DNA from: an uncultured Clostridia bacterium
GTDB lineage: Bacteria; Bacillota; Clostridia; Lachnospirales; Anaerotignaceae
DNA length: 40,813 bases
Assembly: GCA_937901125.1 (NCBI GenBank)
Contig: CALCGT010000003.1
Coordinates: forward strand, 1 to 40,813
Direction: 5' to 3'
Shown here: one piece after another, positions 33,808 to 40,813 of the stretch
Position numbering within the stretch: position 1 is the first letter of the stretch
Layout of the letters: the number at the start of each line of letters is the position of its first letter
Program-made: the position numbers and the translations under genes
The notes under the pieces: generated by a model
Told to the model about the DNA's origin: nothing
Database searches by the model: none
What the model saw: only the letters and a program-made list of their open reading frames with translations

Positions 33808-34221
33808 TTACAGAACCATAACGAACGTTCCGACCCCGATCAAAATACAGCCGATTAAAGATTTCATTGTAAACGTTTCATGCAAAAATACGAAAGCCAG
33901 CACCAATGTAATGACTACACTTAATTTATCAATGGGAACCACTTTGGATGCTTCCCCCATCTGCAATGCCCTATAGTAGCATAGCCAGGATGCCCCTGTT
34001 GCTAGGCCTGATAAAATCAAGAATATCCAACTTTTTCTGCTGATTGCAGAAATGCCGCTCTGTGCGTTCGTCAAAAAAGCCATGCCCCAAGCCATGATGA
34101 CTACTACCACGGTCCTGATAGCCGTTGCCAGATTTGAATTGACACCGTCAATGCCGATCTTTGCCAATATAGAGGTCAACGCCGCAAAAACCGCAGACAG
34201 CAATGCAAATACAAACCACAT
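33808..34221 (-). CDS. Half-size EamA/DMT transporter
   Basis: A 137-aa membrane protein with a single EamA domain of about four to five helices (FALLSAVFAALTSILAKIG; ILSGLATGASWLCYYRAL; VVPIDKLSVVITLVLAF; LIGCILIGVGTFVMVL). The DMT-superfamily signature SWLCYYRALQMGEASKVVPIDK is clear. Full-length relatives have two such domains, so it probably works as a dimer; the substrate is unknown. GAGGAGGATCAAT precedes the start, and terminators flank the gene. It is not a truncation: start, stop and ends look intact. Confidence 0.85.
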   Translation of the reverse strand: MWFVFALLSAVFAALTSILAKIGIDGVNSNLATAIRTVVVVIMAWGMAFLTNAQSGISAISRKSWIFLILSGLATGASWLCYYRALQMGEASKVVPIDKLSVVITLVLAFVFLHETFTMKSLIGCILIGVGTFVMVL

Positions 34222-34283
34222 ATTGATCCTCCTCTCTTCATGAAAAAGGGATGCGGTGGCATTCCCTGACTTTTCCTAAAAGA

Positions 34284-34310
34284 AAGCCTTAGACCAAAGG
34301 TCTAAGGCTT
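34284..34310 (-). terminator. Terminator of hpf
   Basis: A perfect 12-bp stem AAGCCTTAGACC/GGTCTAAGGCTT with a TTT loop, then TCTTTT on the minus strand, about 100 nt after hpf. The ~95 nt between it and hpf show no other feature. Confidence 0.85.
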
Positions 34311-34407
34311 GGTTTACTCCGCAAACTTCTTATGTCACAGCACTTTGCTTCGCTTCGCAAGGAAACTTGTCAAATTACTATTCCATAAAAACTTTTCTCC
34401 GTTTCTA

Positions 34408-34953
34408 TCAATATTCAGGTTCGATCAGGCCGTATGTACCGTTCTTTCTCTTATAAACAACGTTTACTTCGTCCGTTTCCCCATTACGGAATACGAAGAA
34501 ATTATGACCTACCAGTTCCATTTCCATAACGGCTTCTTCCGCATCCATAGGCTTTACCTCGAAATGTTTTACTTTTTCGATCTTCACCATAGGTTCGTCA
34601 TCCAGATCTTCTTCGGGAACCAGGATGGTTGCATATTCTGCTGCGTAAGCTTCTGCGCTACTTCTTACTTTTGTACGCATACGTTTTTTATAACGTACTA
34701 CCTGACCTTCCAGGATATCCACAGCTTTATCCATAGCAGCTGTCATATCAGAATCCTGTACTTCGGCACGTACATATCTTTTATTCATAGGAATGGTCAC
34801 TTCAACAGTGGAAACCAATTTTTCCAGGCTCAGTGTGATGGTCGCTTCTGTATCCGCAGGGAACAGCTTAGCGATTCGATCCATCTTCTTTTCAACCATT
34901 TCTTTTGTTTTGTCCCATACATCGATGTTCTTACCAATAATGTTGTAACGCAT
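34408..34953 (-). CDS. hpf: Long ribosome hibernation promoting factor HPF
   Basis: A 181-aa long-form HPF. N-terminal S30AE domain (residues 1-100: IIGKNIDVWDKTKEMVEKKM, the KLVSTVEVTIPMNKRYVRAE strands, DMTAAMDKAVDILEGQV), a linker, and the C-terminal dimerisation domain (KIEKVKHFEVKPMDAEEAVMEMELVGHNFFVF...VVYKRKNGTYGLIEPEY). It joins two 70S ribosomes into inactive 100S dimers under starvation. GAAGGGAG precedes the start. Upstream lies a long gene-free stretch with a terminator-like hairpin and a DnaA-box cluster. Confidence 0.96.
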   Translation of the reverse strand: MRYNIIGKNIDVWDKTKEMVEKKMDRIAKLFPADTEATITLSLEKLVSTVEVTIPMNKRYVRAEVQDSDMTAAMDKAVDILEGQVVRYKKRMRTKVRSSAEAYAAEYATILVPEEDLDDEPMVKIEKVKHFEVKPMDAEEAVMEMELVGHNFFVFRNGETDEVNVVYKRKNGTYGLIEPEY

Positions 34954-35045
34954 AAAAACAACTCCCTTCGTGATCCTCTCATCTCTAAAAGAGGATCGGC
35001 AAATATATCAAATCGGCAAAGCCAATCAGATTCAAAAAGAAAGAT

Positions 35046-35062
35046 TGGGTCTTTCTGACCCA
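35046..35062 (-). terminator. Terminator-like hairpin upstream of hpf
   Basis: TGGGTC-AGAAA-GACCCA followed by ATCTTTCTTTTT on the minus strand, about 90 nt before hpf. It could end a short upstream RNA or act as an attenuator in the hpf leader. From here to 35320 I see no gene, only very AT-rich DNA with a CGACAA/TTGTCG dyad (35178-35183 and 35199-35204). Confidence 0.5.
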
Positions 35063-35323
35063 TAGCATGTATTTCTTTTTAGAAACTTTCTCTTTGTTTA
35101 CTCTTATTATTCTCCATATTTTTTCAAATCCCTTTTTCTTTTGAAAAAATATCCCTCATTTTCAGATAATTTTTTTGCGACAATACCAACAAAAAATTTT
35201 GTCGAATTTTTATTTTTTAGTTTCCATAATCCATGTTACGGATTTCTGTTGATTTTCCTGAAAATGAAAATGGCGGATTTTTGGGCTTTTCAGAAATCCA
35301 CAAAAAAAACATCCGTCCCCCTT

Positions 35324-35439
35324 TTTTCCACAATTCTTTCCCACGGAAACTGTGGATAATGTGAATAACTTTGTGGAAAACCTGCGTTCTAAGGATTTTG
35401 TTTGTGGATAAACCGTTGGATTTCTCCACTTTTTCCACA
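35324..35439. other. Cluster of six DnaA boxes
   Basis: Six 9-mers matching TTWTNCACA lie within 116 bp: TTTTCCACA at 35324-35332 and 35431-35439 (plus strand), and on the minus strand TTATCCACA at 35351-35359 and 35403-35411, TTATTCACA at 35360-35368, TTTTCCACA at 35372-35380. The spacing is irregular and mostly one orientation. Very AT-rich DNA lies on the left (35100-35280). There is no dnaA, dnaN or rpmH nearby, and gene direction does not flip here, so it is more likely a DnaA-titration or regulatory cluster than oriC. The gene-free stretch 35063-35504 has no other content. Confidence 0.75.
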
Positions 35440-35504
35440 AAAGGATGTTCGTAGACATATCGCTCATAGGTTCACATAAAATCAAATAACCGATTGTACA
35501 AATA

Positions 35505-35536
35505 AAAAATCCCGGACATTTTTTGCCCGAGATTTT
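35505..35536 (-). terminator. Terminator of the macro-domain gene
   Basis: On the minus strand AAAATCTCGG pairs with CCGGGATTTTTT (one wobble) around an A-rich loop, 19 nt after the stop. Confidence 0.8.
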
Positions 35537-35555
35537 ATTGTTTTTCGTATATTTT

Positions 35556-36071
35556 TTATGCTGTCAGCTCTGCCAGAGCATCCAGATAAGCTTCCTTGGT
35601 TCTGTCATCGAAGCATACCAGAACGATCTGTTCTATGGAATCGTCATTTTTCAGGAAATGCAGGATTTCGCCCACAGCAATCCTTGCCGCCTGATCCACA
35701 GGAAAACGATAGACCCCGGTACTGATGGAAGGAAAGGCAATGGTTTTTACGCCATTTTCCTTTGCCAGCGCAAGAGAATTCTTATAGCAGTTGGCCAAAA
35801 GCTCCTCTTCGCCCCATTTCCCGCCCCGCCAGATAGGCCCGGGCGTATGGATCACATATTTGGCCTTCAGCTTATAGCCTTTTGTGATCTTTGCCTCGCC
35901 GGTGGGGCAGCCATGCAGTGTCTCACATTCTGCCAAAAGCTCCGGCCCTGCGGCACGATGGATGGCACCATCCACACCGCCGCCGCCCAGAAGGGACGTA
36001 TTGGCTGCATTGACGATAGCATCTGTTTTTGCTTTTACAATATCACCTTTTACGATAGACAAACGTTTCAT
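35556..36071 (-). CDS. Macro-domain ADP-ribose / O-acetyl-ADP-ribose hydrolase
   Basis: A 171-aa stand-alone macro domain (YmdB/MacroD-like). Motifs: DAIVNAANTSLLGGGGVDGAIH, GEAKITKGYKLKAKYVIHTPGP, and AFPSISTGVYRFP (the phosphate loop). These proteins remove ADP-ribose from proteins or hydrolyse O-acetyl-ADP-ribose, and the key Asn and Gly-rich loop are all present. CAGGGGG precedes the start. Monocistronic. No DarT-like ADP-ribosyltransferase is adjacent, so a toxin-antidote role is not supported. Confidence 0.93.
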   Translation of the reverse strand: MKRLSIVKGDIVKAKTDAIVNAANTSLLGGGGVDGAIHRAAGPELLAECETLHGCPTGEAKITKGYKLKAKYVIHTPGPIWRGGKWGEEELLANCYKNSLALAKENGVKTIAFPSISTGVYRFPVDQAARIAVGEILHFLKNDDSIEQIVLVCFDDRTKEAYLDALAELTA

Positions 36072-36192
36072 ACTTCAACCCCCTGTCTAAATAGGATTAC
36101 CCTTGTCCTATCATTTTATCCTCTTTCCGAAAATTCGTAAAGCGGTTTTTTCACAAAAAAATAGTTTTTGGACATTCTTTTTCTATTCCCGC

Positions 36193-36236
36193 AAAAAAAG
36201 AAGTCTGATAAGAAATACGTTTCCCCAGACTTCTTT
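36193..36236 (-). terminator. Terminator of the spoIID-spoIIQ operon
   Basis: AAAGAAGTCTG pairs with CAGACTTCTTTTTTT on the minus strand, adjoining the spoIIQ stop; the loop is 18 nt. Confidence 0.88.
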
Positions 36237-36241
36237 CCCGC

Positions 36242-36937
36242 TCAACTTTTCTTCAGATTTTCAGTAGGGTCTTTGGGTTCCCCATCCTGTTCCATGGCAA
36301 ATTCCAAATGGCTGCCCAGAGCCACGCCATATTTCGTAGGCGCAGCCACAGAACCAATGGTCTGCCCCTGTTTTACGGTTTCGCCTTCCTTGACTTTTAC
36401 GGTCTTCTCCAGCTGACCGTATGTAGTCAGCCAGTTTTCCGCATGATCGATAACCACTGTCATGCCTGTTTCCGCATCCTCTTTAATCTCTTTTACAACA
36501 CCATCCGCCGCCGCTTTGACTGCCGTTCCCGGTTCCGCGGACAGGCTGATGCCTGCGTTGGTGCGGTACTGATCCAAAGTAGGGTCATAGATGGCATGAT
36601 CCACGCTGTAGGGCAGAAGAATCTCCCCTTCCACTGGGTAGGCAAACACAGGCTTCGCAGGTTTTTCCTCCGTCTGCTTTGCAGGTGTTTTTTTCTCTGC
36701 ATCGGGGGCTTCCCCGGGGTCGTTGCTCCGCTTATCCCGATTTAAAATTGCCGTATCGATGGCAGGAGTTTGCACCGCCGTCACAGGCTGTTCCATTTCT
36801 GCAAAATCCGCAGATTCCTCAGGGGTTCTGTCAAAAGCACGATAGGTCACCCCTGCCCCCACTGCCACCAGGCACAGACAGCCGCAGATGGCCAAAGTCT
36901 GCATCCGCTTCGCCGTTTCTTTCTCGTTTTTTCTCAT
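36242..36937 (-). CDS. spoIIQ: SpoIIQ-like LytM/M23 engulfment protein
   Basis: A 231-aa forespore membrane protein. One transmembrane helix is near residues 13-32 (TLAICGCLCLVAVGAGV), followed by a charged, proline/lysine-rich linker and a C-terminal M23/LytM domain (YPVEGEILLPYSVDHAIYDPTLDQYRTNAGISL to SHLEFAM). In active M23 peptidases HxxxD and HxH bind zinc. Here the first site reads RTNAGIS without His or Asp, and the second is H-L-E, so it is predicted to be inactive, as in B. subtilis SpoIIQ. It lies 44 nt downstream of spoIID, the usual clostridial pairing. Partner of SpoIIIAH in the engulfment channel; probably expressed in sporulation. Confidence 0.85.
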   Translation of the reverse strand: MRKNEKETAKRMQTLAICGCLCLVAVGAGVTYRAFDRTPEESADFAEMEQPVTAVQTPAIDTAILNRDKRSNDPGEAPDAEKKTPAKQTEEKPAKPVFAYPVEGEILLPYSVDHAIYDPTLDQYRTNAGISLSAEPGTAVKAAADGVVKEIKEDAETGMTVVIDHAENWLTTYGQLEKTVKVKEGETVKQGQTIGSVAAPTKYGVALGSHLEFAMEQDGEPKDPTENLKKS

Positions 36938-36981
36938 TTCAATAGCACCTCCGATGCTATTGTTGCCACCATAAGAAGATT

Positions 36982-37881
36982 TTATGCAATCTTTCGGAAA
37001 TCGATGCCCGTATAATAGTGTTTCAAAATTTCATGGTAATCCATGCCCTTTTCCCCCAAAAAAGATGCCCCGTACTGGCTCATGCCTGCCCCATGCCCAT
37101 AACCGAATACAGTAAACAGAAAGCCATCTCCTTCCTTTTCCACGGTGAAATTGGAACTGCGCAGACCAAGGGCTTGCCGTATTTCTCTTCCTGTAAAGCT
37201 TTTGTCCCCTACCTGCACCTGATCCACATAGCCTGCATCGGTACGGCTGCGGATGGATATTTCCTTGGCTTCACAGCCCAGTTTGTCCGAAATCTCCTTT
37301 GCAGAAAAAGTCATTGTCGTTTTGTTATCGGGAGCATTTTTATCCTCGCTACTGTCCACGCTTTTCAGATAAGGCATCGGGCTGTTCCAGACATTTTCTG
37401 CATCCTCCGTTTTCCCTGCGCTTTGGGCATGGAACGCCGCCAAAATAGGCTCTCCTTCATATACCATAATCTCCCCCTCCGTGGCACGGACAGCATTGCG
37501 TATTTTTGCGGCATAAAAAGCGTAGTTCTCCCCCCATTTTTTCTTCTGTTCCTCCTCGGTGATGTATGCCTGTCCCACATCATAGAGGACAGTATCACTT
37601 CCCGCCGCCTGCATTTGCCGCATCTGATAAGTACGGGCGGCAACGGCTTGGGCTTTCAGTGCTTCCTCCGGGAAAGCCGCAGGCATTTCCGCCGCCACCA
37701 CCCCCACCACATATTCCTCCAGCTCCGAATCCAGGGGGGCGAGGTCTGCCAAGCCGTAAAGAGCCTTTGCCTGATGGGGCAATTCCTTGCGAAAACCACC
37801 GCAAAGAGCCGTCACCAAAAAGGGCAGGAGCAGCACCGCTAATACGATATATAAAAGCATCACGCCAAGGAGTTTTTTCAT
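36982..37881 (-). CDS. spoIID: Stage II sporulation protein D
   Basis: A 299-aa membrane-anchored lytic transglycosylase of the engulfment DMP machine. The N-terminal anchor is LLGVMLLYIVLAVLLLPFLV; the SpoIID domain has EEYVVGVVAAEMPAAFPEEALKAQAVAART, the AFHAQSAGKTEDAENVW motif, and GYGHGAGMSQYGASFLGEKG. The catalytic glutamate is presumably in VAAEMPAAFPEEALK. The ATG at 37881 (AGAAGGGA upstream) is used rather than a start 15 codons earlier. Co-transcribed with spoIIQ. Presence implies a spore-former. Confidence 0.95.
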   Translation of the reverse strand: MKKLLGVMLLYIVLAVLLLPFLVTALCGGFRKELPHQAKALYGLADLAPLDSELEEYVVGVVAAEMPAAFPEEALKAQAVAARTYQMRQMQAAGSDTVLYDVGQAYITEEEQKKKWGENYAFYAAKIRNAVRATEGEIMVYEGEPILAAFHAQSAGKTEDAENVWNSPMPYLKSVDSSEDKNAPDNKTTMTFSAKEISDKLGCEAKEISIRSRTDAGYVDQVQVGDKSFTGREIRQALGLRSSNFTVEKEGDGFLFTVFGYGHGAGMSQYGASFLGEKGMDYHEILKHYYTGIDFRKIA

Positions 37882-37959
37882 AGAGACACATCCCTTCTGT
37901 TCAGCATATGTGGATTTCCTCGCCAAAATGAATTAGAATGGAAGAAGGAGGTGGATACC

Positions 37960-38505
37960 ATGATAGAAGTTGTATTTGGACGTGGAACCGGCAGCATGAT
38001 GGAATCTGCAGGAGTCTCCGAAAAAAATATTTATTGCTATAATTTATCCCTTAGTGTGAGGGATCTGATGGGAAAAAACTATCCTGACCTGACAGTACTG
38101 CGGATGCGGGCAGAAAACGGTGAGCCCCTGCGGGTCTGGTACAGCCAAGACCCTGACGAAATGGCAGGCTTTTGGTGGCCGATGTCCGAACTGGAGGATT
38201 TGGAAGATATCCATATCCATGGCATCGAGCTACCTTCCTATTATGAGTGCACCAATGGTGACGTTATCATATGGGAAAAATGGTGTGAAGTTTCGCCCGA
38301 AGAATGGCCCCTCTTTCTTTCCAAAGGAAATCTCCTTCCCCGTAACTATAGAAGGGGCTGTGCCCTAGAATGGCAAGAGCTAGTGTGGGAAGATGCCCCC
38401 TTGCGGGCAGTGGTCAACGGAAAGCTGGTCAGCGCGTCGGAAAAATTATACGATTGTTTTCTTCGAAAAGATGTTGAACCAGCGCAACACCGAAAAAGAA
38501 GATAG
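37960..38505 (+). CDS. DUF1835/DUF3658-like protein
   Basis: A 181-aa soluble protein. The start IEVVFGRGTGSM and the RVWYSQDPDEMAGFWWPMSEL segment resemble DUF1835, and the tail WQELVWEDAPLRAVVNGKLVS, then ASEKLYDCFL, resembles DUF3658. It would be a compact version of these usually longer proteins, whose function is unknown. The ATG at 37960 has GGAGG 8 nt upstream. Divergent from spoIID, convergent with the next gene; a shared terminator follows. Confidence 0.7.
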   Translation: MIEVVFGRGTGSMMESAGVSEKNIYCYNLSLSVRDLMGKNYPDLTVLRMRAENGEPLRVWYSQDPDEMAGFWWPMSELEDLEDIHIHGIELPSYYECTNGDVIIWEKWCEVSPEEWPLFLSKGNLLPRNYRRGCALEWQELVWEDAPLRAVVNGKLVSASEKLYDCFLRKDVEPAQHRKRR

Positions 38506-38514
38506 AACATAAAA

Positions 38515-38544
38515 AAGCCTTAAACTTCTCGAGTTTAAGGCTTC
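38515..38544. terminator. Bidirectional terminator between convergent genes
   Basis: AAGCCTTAAACT-TCTCG-AGTTTAAGGCTT, perfect 12 bp, with an A run on the left and a T-rich run on the right, so it works for both strands. Confidence 0.9.
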
Positions 38545-38550
38545 TATTTT

Positions 38551-39351
38551 TTAACAGAACCAGAACAACCAAACGGCGAATGCCATCACCAGCACACAGA
38601 AAAAGATACCAAACTTGGCGTATTTTCTGTCCAGACGGCGGACGCGCTTGAAGAAATCAGGATTTTCCAATTCTGTGATATACAACCCGCCGAAGAGACC
38701 TGTTCTCATCTGCAGGCGCAGAGTCTTTTCTTTTTTCAGCATTTGGAAGGTGCGCTTCGTCAGCTGGAAATGGTAAGTCACACCATTATTGATGCCTTCC
38801 AGATACTTTCCCTGTTTGGCGATCTTTTCCGCACCGCTTTCGTGGGAAACAAAACAGCGGCAGGACAGCAGAATCAACTCCCATTCCTTCAATCTGGAAC
38901 GGTCGATCCCCGTATAGACTTGGGCTGTATAGAAATAATTCAGCACCAGCAGTGGAAGGATAGTCAAAAGCAGTCGCACATACGGCATGGTTTCACTGCC
39001 CCAGCCCTGAATATTCAGGATATAGCCCCTGATCTGCGCCTGAGCCACACTGTAGAGCATCAGCAGAAAAATAATGATATACAGTGTCCAGAAAATCACT
39101 GGATGCTTCTTTCTCTGCTTGATATTCCAGCCGCGGATCTCTGTCAGCCCTCTGCGGCAGAGCAGAAACATAACAACACAAATGAGCACCATCAGCCCAT
39201 TGACCTGCATTCCTTCTTCGAAGCTGATGGCCATGGCAAGGATGGGCAAAAGCCAACCTGTCAAGAGCCCCCACCCCCATCGGCCTGTGGTCACGACTAG
39301 GAAAAAACACCAATATATCGTTATCAATGTGACAAAACCCAGCCACGCCAT
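38551..39351 (-). CDS. Multi-helix membrane protein, unrecognised
   Basis: A 266-aa protein with no family that I recognise. About five hydrophobic helices occupy the first half (AWLGFVTLITIYWCFFLVV, GLLTGWLLPILAMAI, GLMVLICVVMFLLC, VIFWTLYIIIFLLML, LLLTILPLLVLNYFY), then a ~100-residue soluble domain (ELILLSCRCFVSHESGAEKIAK to YITELENPDFFKR) and a final helix (FGIFFCVLVMAFAVWLFWF). The ATG at 39351 has AAGGAG 9 nt upstream; the frame is open 35 codons further through a hairpin, which I leave out. It is downstream of the radical SAM gene. Confidence 0.75.
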   Translation of the reverse strand: MAWLGFVTLITIYWCFFLVVTTGRWGWGLLTGWLLPILAMAISFEEGMQVNGLMVLICVVMFLLCRRGLTEIRGWNIKQRKKHPVIFWTLYIIIFLLMLYSVAQAQIRGYILNIQGWGSETMPYVRLLLTILPLLVLNYFYTAQVYTGIDRSRLKEWELILLSCRCFVSHESGAEKIAKQGKYLEGINNGVTYHFQLTKRTFQMLKKEKTLRLQMRTGLFGGLYITELENPDFFKRVRRLDRKYAKFGIFFCVLVMAFAVWLFWFC

Positions 39352-39390
39352 ACTATCATACTCCTTAAAATCTACACGCTTGCTGTTTAT

Positions 39391-39471
39391 GGAAAGTCGA
39401 TTGCCCGTCCAATGCCAATATTCTTTGCAAGTAAACTTGCCGAAGAATATTGGCACAGTACGAGACTTTCC
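39391..39471. other. Three-level nested perfect hairpin
   Basis: Outer GGAAAGTC/GACTTTCC (39391-39398 with 39464-39471), middle TGCCAATATTCTT/AAGAATATTGGCA (39413-39425 with 39443-39455), inner GCAAG-TAAA-CTTGC (39427-39440). There is no T tract, so not a terminator. It lies between the radical SAM gene and the membrane protein gene on the minus-strand transcript. Confidence 0.7.
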
Positions 39472-39474
39472 TTA

Positions 39475-40347
39475 TTAGATGCCTCTGAATACATCAGGAC
39501 GGAATTTGCTTCTCTGTCTACTTGTTTCGATCTGTGCCAAGATCTTATCCCGTTCCCCGTTCAATGTGCCGCCCAGAGGGATATAGTTGGAGGCATGGTT
39601 GGAACGGAACATGGTGCCTTCTGCATCCACACTGCGGATGAACAGCTCTGTTTCATCCAGCACTTCATGGGGTGTCAGCAGTTCCATCTCCCCTCTGTTA
39701 TACTGATCGTACATTTCTGTTCCGGGCTCGATCATCAGTGTCAGGAAGCCGACATATTCGGGCTTGATGGCAGAAATGACCCTTGCACTGCCCAGGGCAT
39801 GCTCTCTCCAGAGCTTTTTGCCGCCCAGACCGGAAATCACTGTCATGGAGAGGATCATCCCTGCGGCTCTCACCTTTTTCCCTGCTTCGATCATTTCATC
39901 GGAAGTAACGCCTTTCTTTACTTCCTTCAGTACTTCATCCGCACCGGATTCCAAGCCCATATAAACCATATCCAGGCCTGCTTCCTTCAGGCAGCGCAGT
40001 TCTTCCGGCGTTTTATGCAGGATATCCTTGGGGGCACCGTATACGGAGATACGTTCCACCTCAGGGAAAATCTCCTTACATTTGTCAATGATATACAGCA
40101 GATCCTCCGTCTTTACGATTAGAGCATCGCCGTCTGCCAGGAAAATGCGGCGCACCTTGATGCGGTTGTAGTATTTTCTTGCCATTTCCAAATCCTCCAC
40201 CACTTCTTCCAAGGGGCGGATACGGAATTTTTTATCCTTATACATATTGCAGAATGTGCAGGTATTTCTGGCACAGCCGATGGTCAGCTGGATGATCAGA
40301 CTGCCTGCTTCACTGGGGGGTCTGTAAACAGTACCTTCATATCTCAT
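39475..40347 (-). CDS. Radical SAM protein
   Basis: A 290-aa oxidoreductase of the HemN/Elp3-like radical SAM class. The [4Fe-4S] motif is CARNTCTFC (residues 25-33), a CxxxxCxxC variant seen in this subfamily (TIGCxxNTCTFCNMYK). A FLADGDALIV SAM-contact segment (~70), VYMGLESGAD (~125) and a GLGG turn complete the barrel. Substrate unknown. GAAGGAG precedes the start. A short C-terminal tail has no second cluster. Confidence 0.88.
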   Translation of the reverse strand: MRYEGTVYRPPSEAGSLIIQLTIGCARNTCTFCNMYKDKKFRIRPLEEVVEDLEMARKYYNRIKVRRIFLADGDALIVKTEDLLYIIDKCKEIFPEVERISVYGAPKDILHKTPEELRCLKEAGLDMVYMGLESGADEVLKEVKKGVTSDEMIEAGKKVRAAGMILSMTVISGLGGKKLWREHALGSARVISAIKPEYVGFLTLMIEPGTEMYDQYNRGEMELLTPHEVLDETELFIRSVDAEGTMFRSNHASNYIPLGGTLNGERDKILAQIETSRQRSKFRPDVFRGI

Positions 40348-40457
40348 GTGTACATCTCTCCTTCAAACAAATATTATTTTACATGCTCCTCATCAAGAGC
40401 TATCTTTTCTATTATACAGGTCAACACACGAATTTATCAATACCTATTTCTTTTTAA

Positions 40458-40486
40458 TTGACAAGTCGTCGAAATATGACTATAAT
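40458..40486 (+). promoter_or_regulatory. Perfect consensus promoter of the orphan RNA
   Basis: TTGACA (40458-40463) and TATAAT (40481-40486) with a 17-bp spacer, on the plus strand, divergent from the radical SAM gene. The expected start is at about 40493. Confidence 0.9.
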
Positions 40487-40492
40487 ATATTC

Positions 40493-40745
40493 TGTGTTTT
40501 TACGTTAATATGGCCTTTGTTCATCAAACAGAGGGATTTCCTTCGCGAGATGCAGAGGGGTGGACGACTTGAACGGCTGTTCTTTTTCATCTGCTGTTGG
40601 GGATGCCAAAGGGCGATGATTCGGCGGAGGGACGCGGAACTGCTTCGGCAGGCATACACCCATTCTCCAAATCTTTCCAAAGTGACATCATTGGCTTTAT
40701 TAAAAAAACATGGCGGCAGGGCTTTTGCTCTGTCGCTTTTCTATT
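40493..40745 (+). ncRNA. Candidate structured noncoding RNA of about 250 nt
   Basis: A consensus promoter and a clear terminator bracket a ~250-nt stretch with no well-supported ORF. A 20-codon frame at 40509 and a 67-codon frame at 40550 lack ribosome binding sites. Visible pairing: GCCAA with TTGGC (40605-40609, 40691-40695) continued by TGAT/ATCA past a bulge; GGAGGG with CCC and CTCC; a CTGC-TTCG-GCAG tetraloop hairpin; GAAC-GGCT-GTTC. I could not match it to SRP RNA, RNase P, tmRNA or 6S RNA. An unfamiliar 6S-like RNA is the closest guess. Confidence 0.6.
40713..40745 (+). terminator. Terminator of the orphan RNA
   Basis: GCGGCAGGGC-TTTT-GCTCTGTCGC, ten pairs with two G-U, followed by TTTTCTATT. 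Confidence 0.85.
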
Positions 40746-40754
40746 ATTAAATAT

Positions 40755-40813
40755 ACAAAATCATAACCACGCCTAAAAGACGTGGTTTGCTCCAGCCCTA
40801 TAAGGGCTTATAA
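40755..40813 (-). mobile_element. Probable IS200/IS605-type (TnpB) element end, cut by the window
   Basis: Two small hairpins lie next to each other: ACCACG...CGTGGT (40767-40788) and AGCCCT-ATA-AGGGCT (40795-40809). Read on the minus strand this is GGGCTGGAGCAAACCACG, then TCTTTTAGGCGTGGTT, a layout I associate with the right end and guide-RNA (omega/reRNA) region 3' of tnpB genes. The tnpB gene itself would lie past the window, to the right. No transposase is visible. Confidence 0.5.

Noticed and set aside
35324..35439. Chromosomal replication origin oriC
   Set aside because: No origin genes (dnaA, dnaN, rpmH, gyrB) nearby, and transcription direction does not diverge at the site. Kept as a DnaA-box cluster only.
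40346..40750. 134-codon plus-strand frame across the orphan RNA
   Set aside because: It begins upstream of the promoter, lacks a ribosome binding site, and runs through the terminator hairpin.

Overview
The window looks like the chromosome of an anaerobic, spore-forming Firmicute of class Clostridia, probably close to Lachnospirales. The basis is a SpoIID/SpoIIQ engulfment pair, long-form HPF, an RF2 gene with a programmed frameshift, a KtrAB potassium transporter, S-layer-homology surface proteins and strong GGAGG ribosome binding sites. The species is an inference. Nearly all genes are on the minus strand, so a replication fork probably crosses from right to left.

Left end (1 to about 4,900): a visibly AT-richer accessory block. 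It holds a two-gene Septu-type defence system (PtuA ATPase and PtuB HNH nuclease) with its own promoter. Upstream is a separate three-gene operon behind a perfect consensus promoter: an unrecognised 254-aa protein, an XRE-ImmA/IrrE regulator-protease, and a small two-helix membrane protein. The block ends directly against a collagen-like repeat gene that has lost its 5' end.

Core, 5.7-16.1 kb: a polar amino-acid ABC importer with a DapF/CntK-fold racemase in the same operon, a large SLH surface protein with tandem repeats, an MBL-fold hydrolase, a D-threonine-aldolase-like enzyme, a secreted copper-amine-oxidase-N-like protein, and a MerR regulator with a textbook 19-bp-spacer promoter. 16.2-20.9 kb: a translation and sulfur-transfer operon (prmA, rsmE, cysteine desulfurase, thiI, a 44-aa lipoprotein, DUF896), with two copies of a palindrome-rich repeat in its gaps. 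21-27.3 kb: secA, a C39-like peptidase, prfB, an RluC/D pseudouridine synthase and a sugar nucleotidyltransferase. 27.5-34.2 kb: ktrB-ktrA behind a structured leader, tdk, a MATE exporter, a frameshifted SLH/Cthe_2159 surface gene and an EamA protein.

Right end, 34.4-40.8 kb: hpf, a 116-bp cluster of six DnaA boxes in an AT-rich gap far from dnaA, a macro-domain gene, spoIIQ and spoIID, a DUF1835-like gene, a membrane protein, a radical SAM protein, and an orphan transcription unit with a perfect promoter and a terminator but no convincing ORF (candidate noncoding RNA). The last 50-60 bases look like the end of an IS200/IS605-type (TnpB) element.

The items most worth a second look are the accessory operon beside Septu, the DnaA-box cluster, the orphan RNA at 40.49-40.74 kb, the nested hairpins at 5.7, 14.1 and 39.4 kb, and the single-base frameshift at 32.8 kb.
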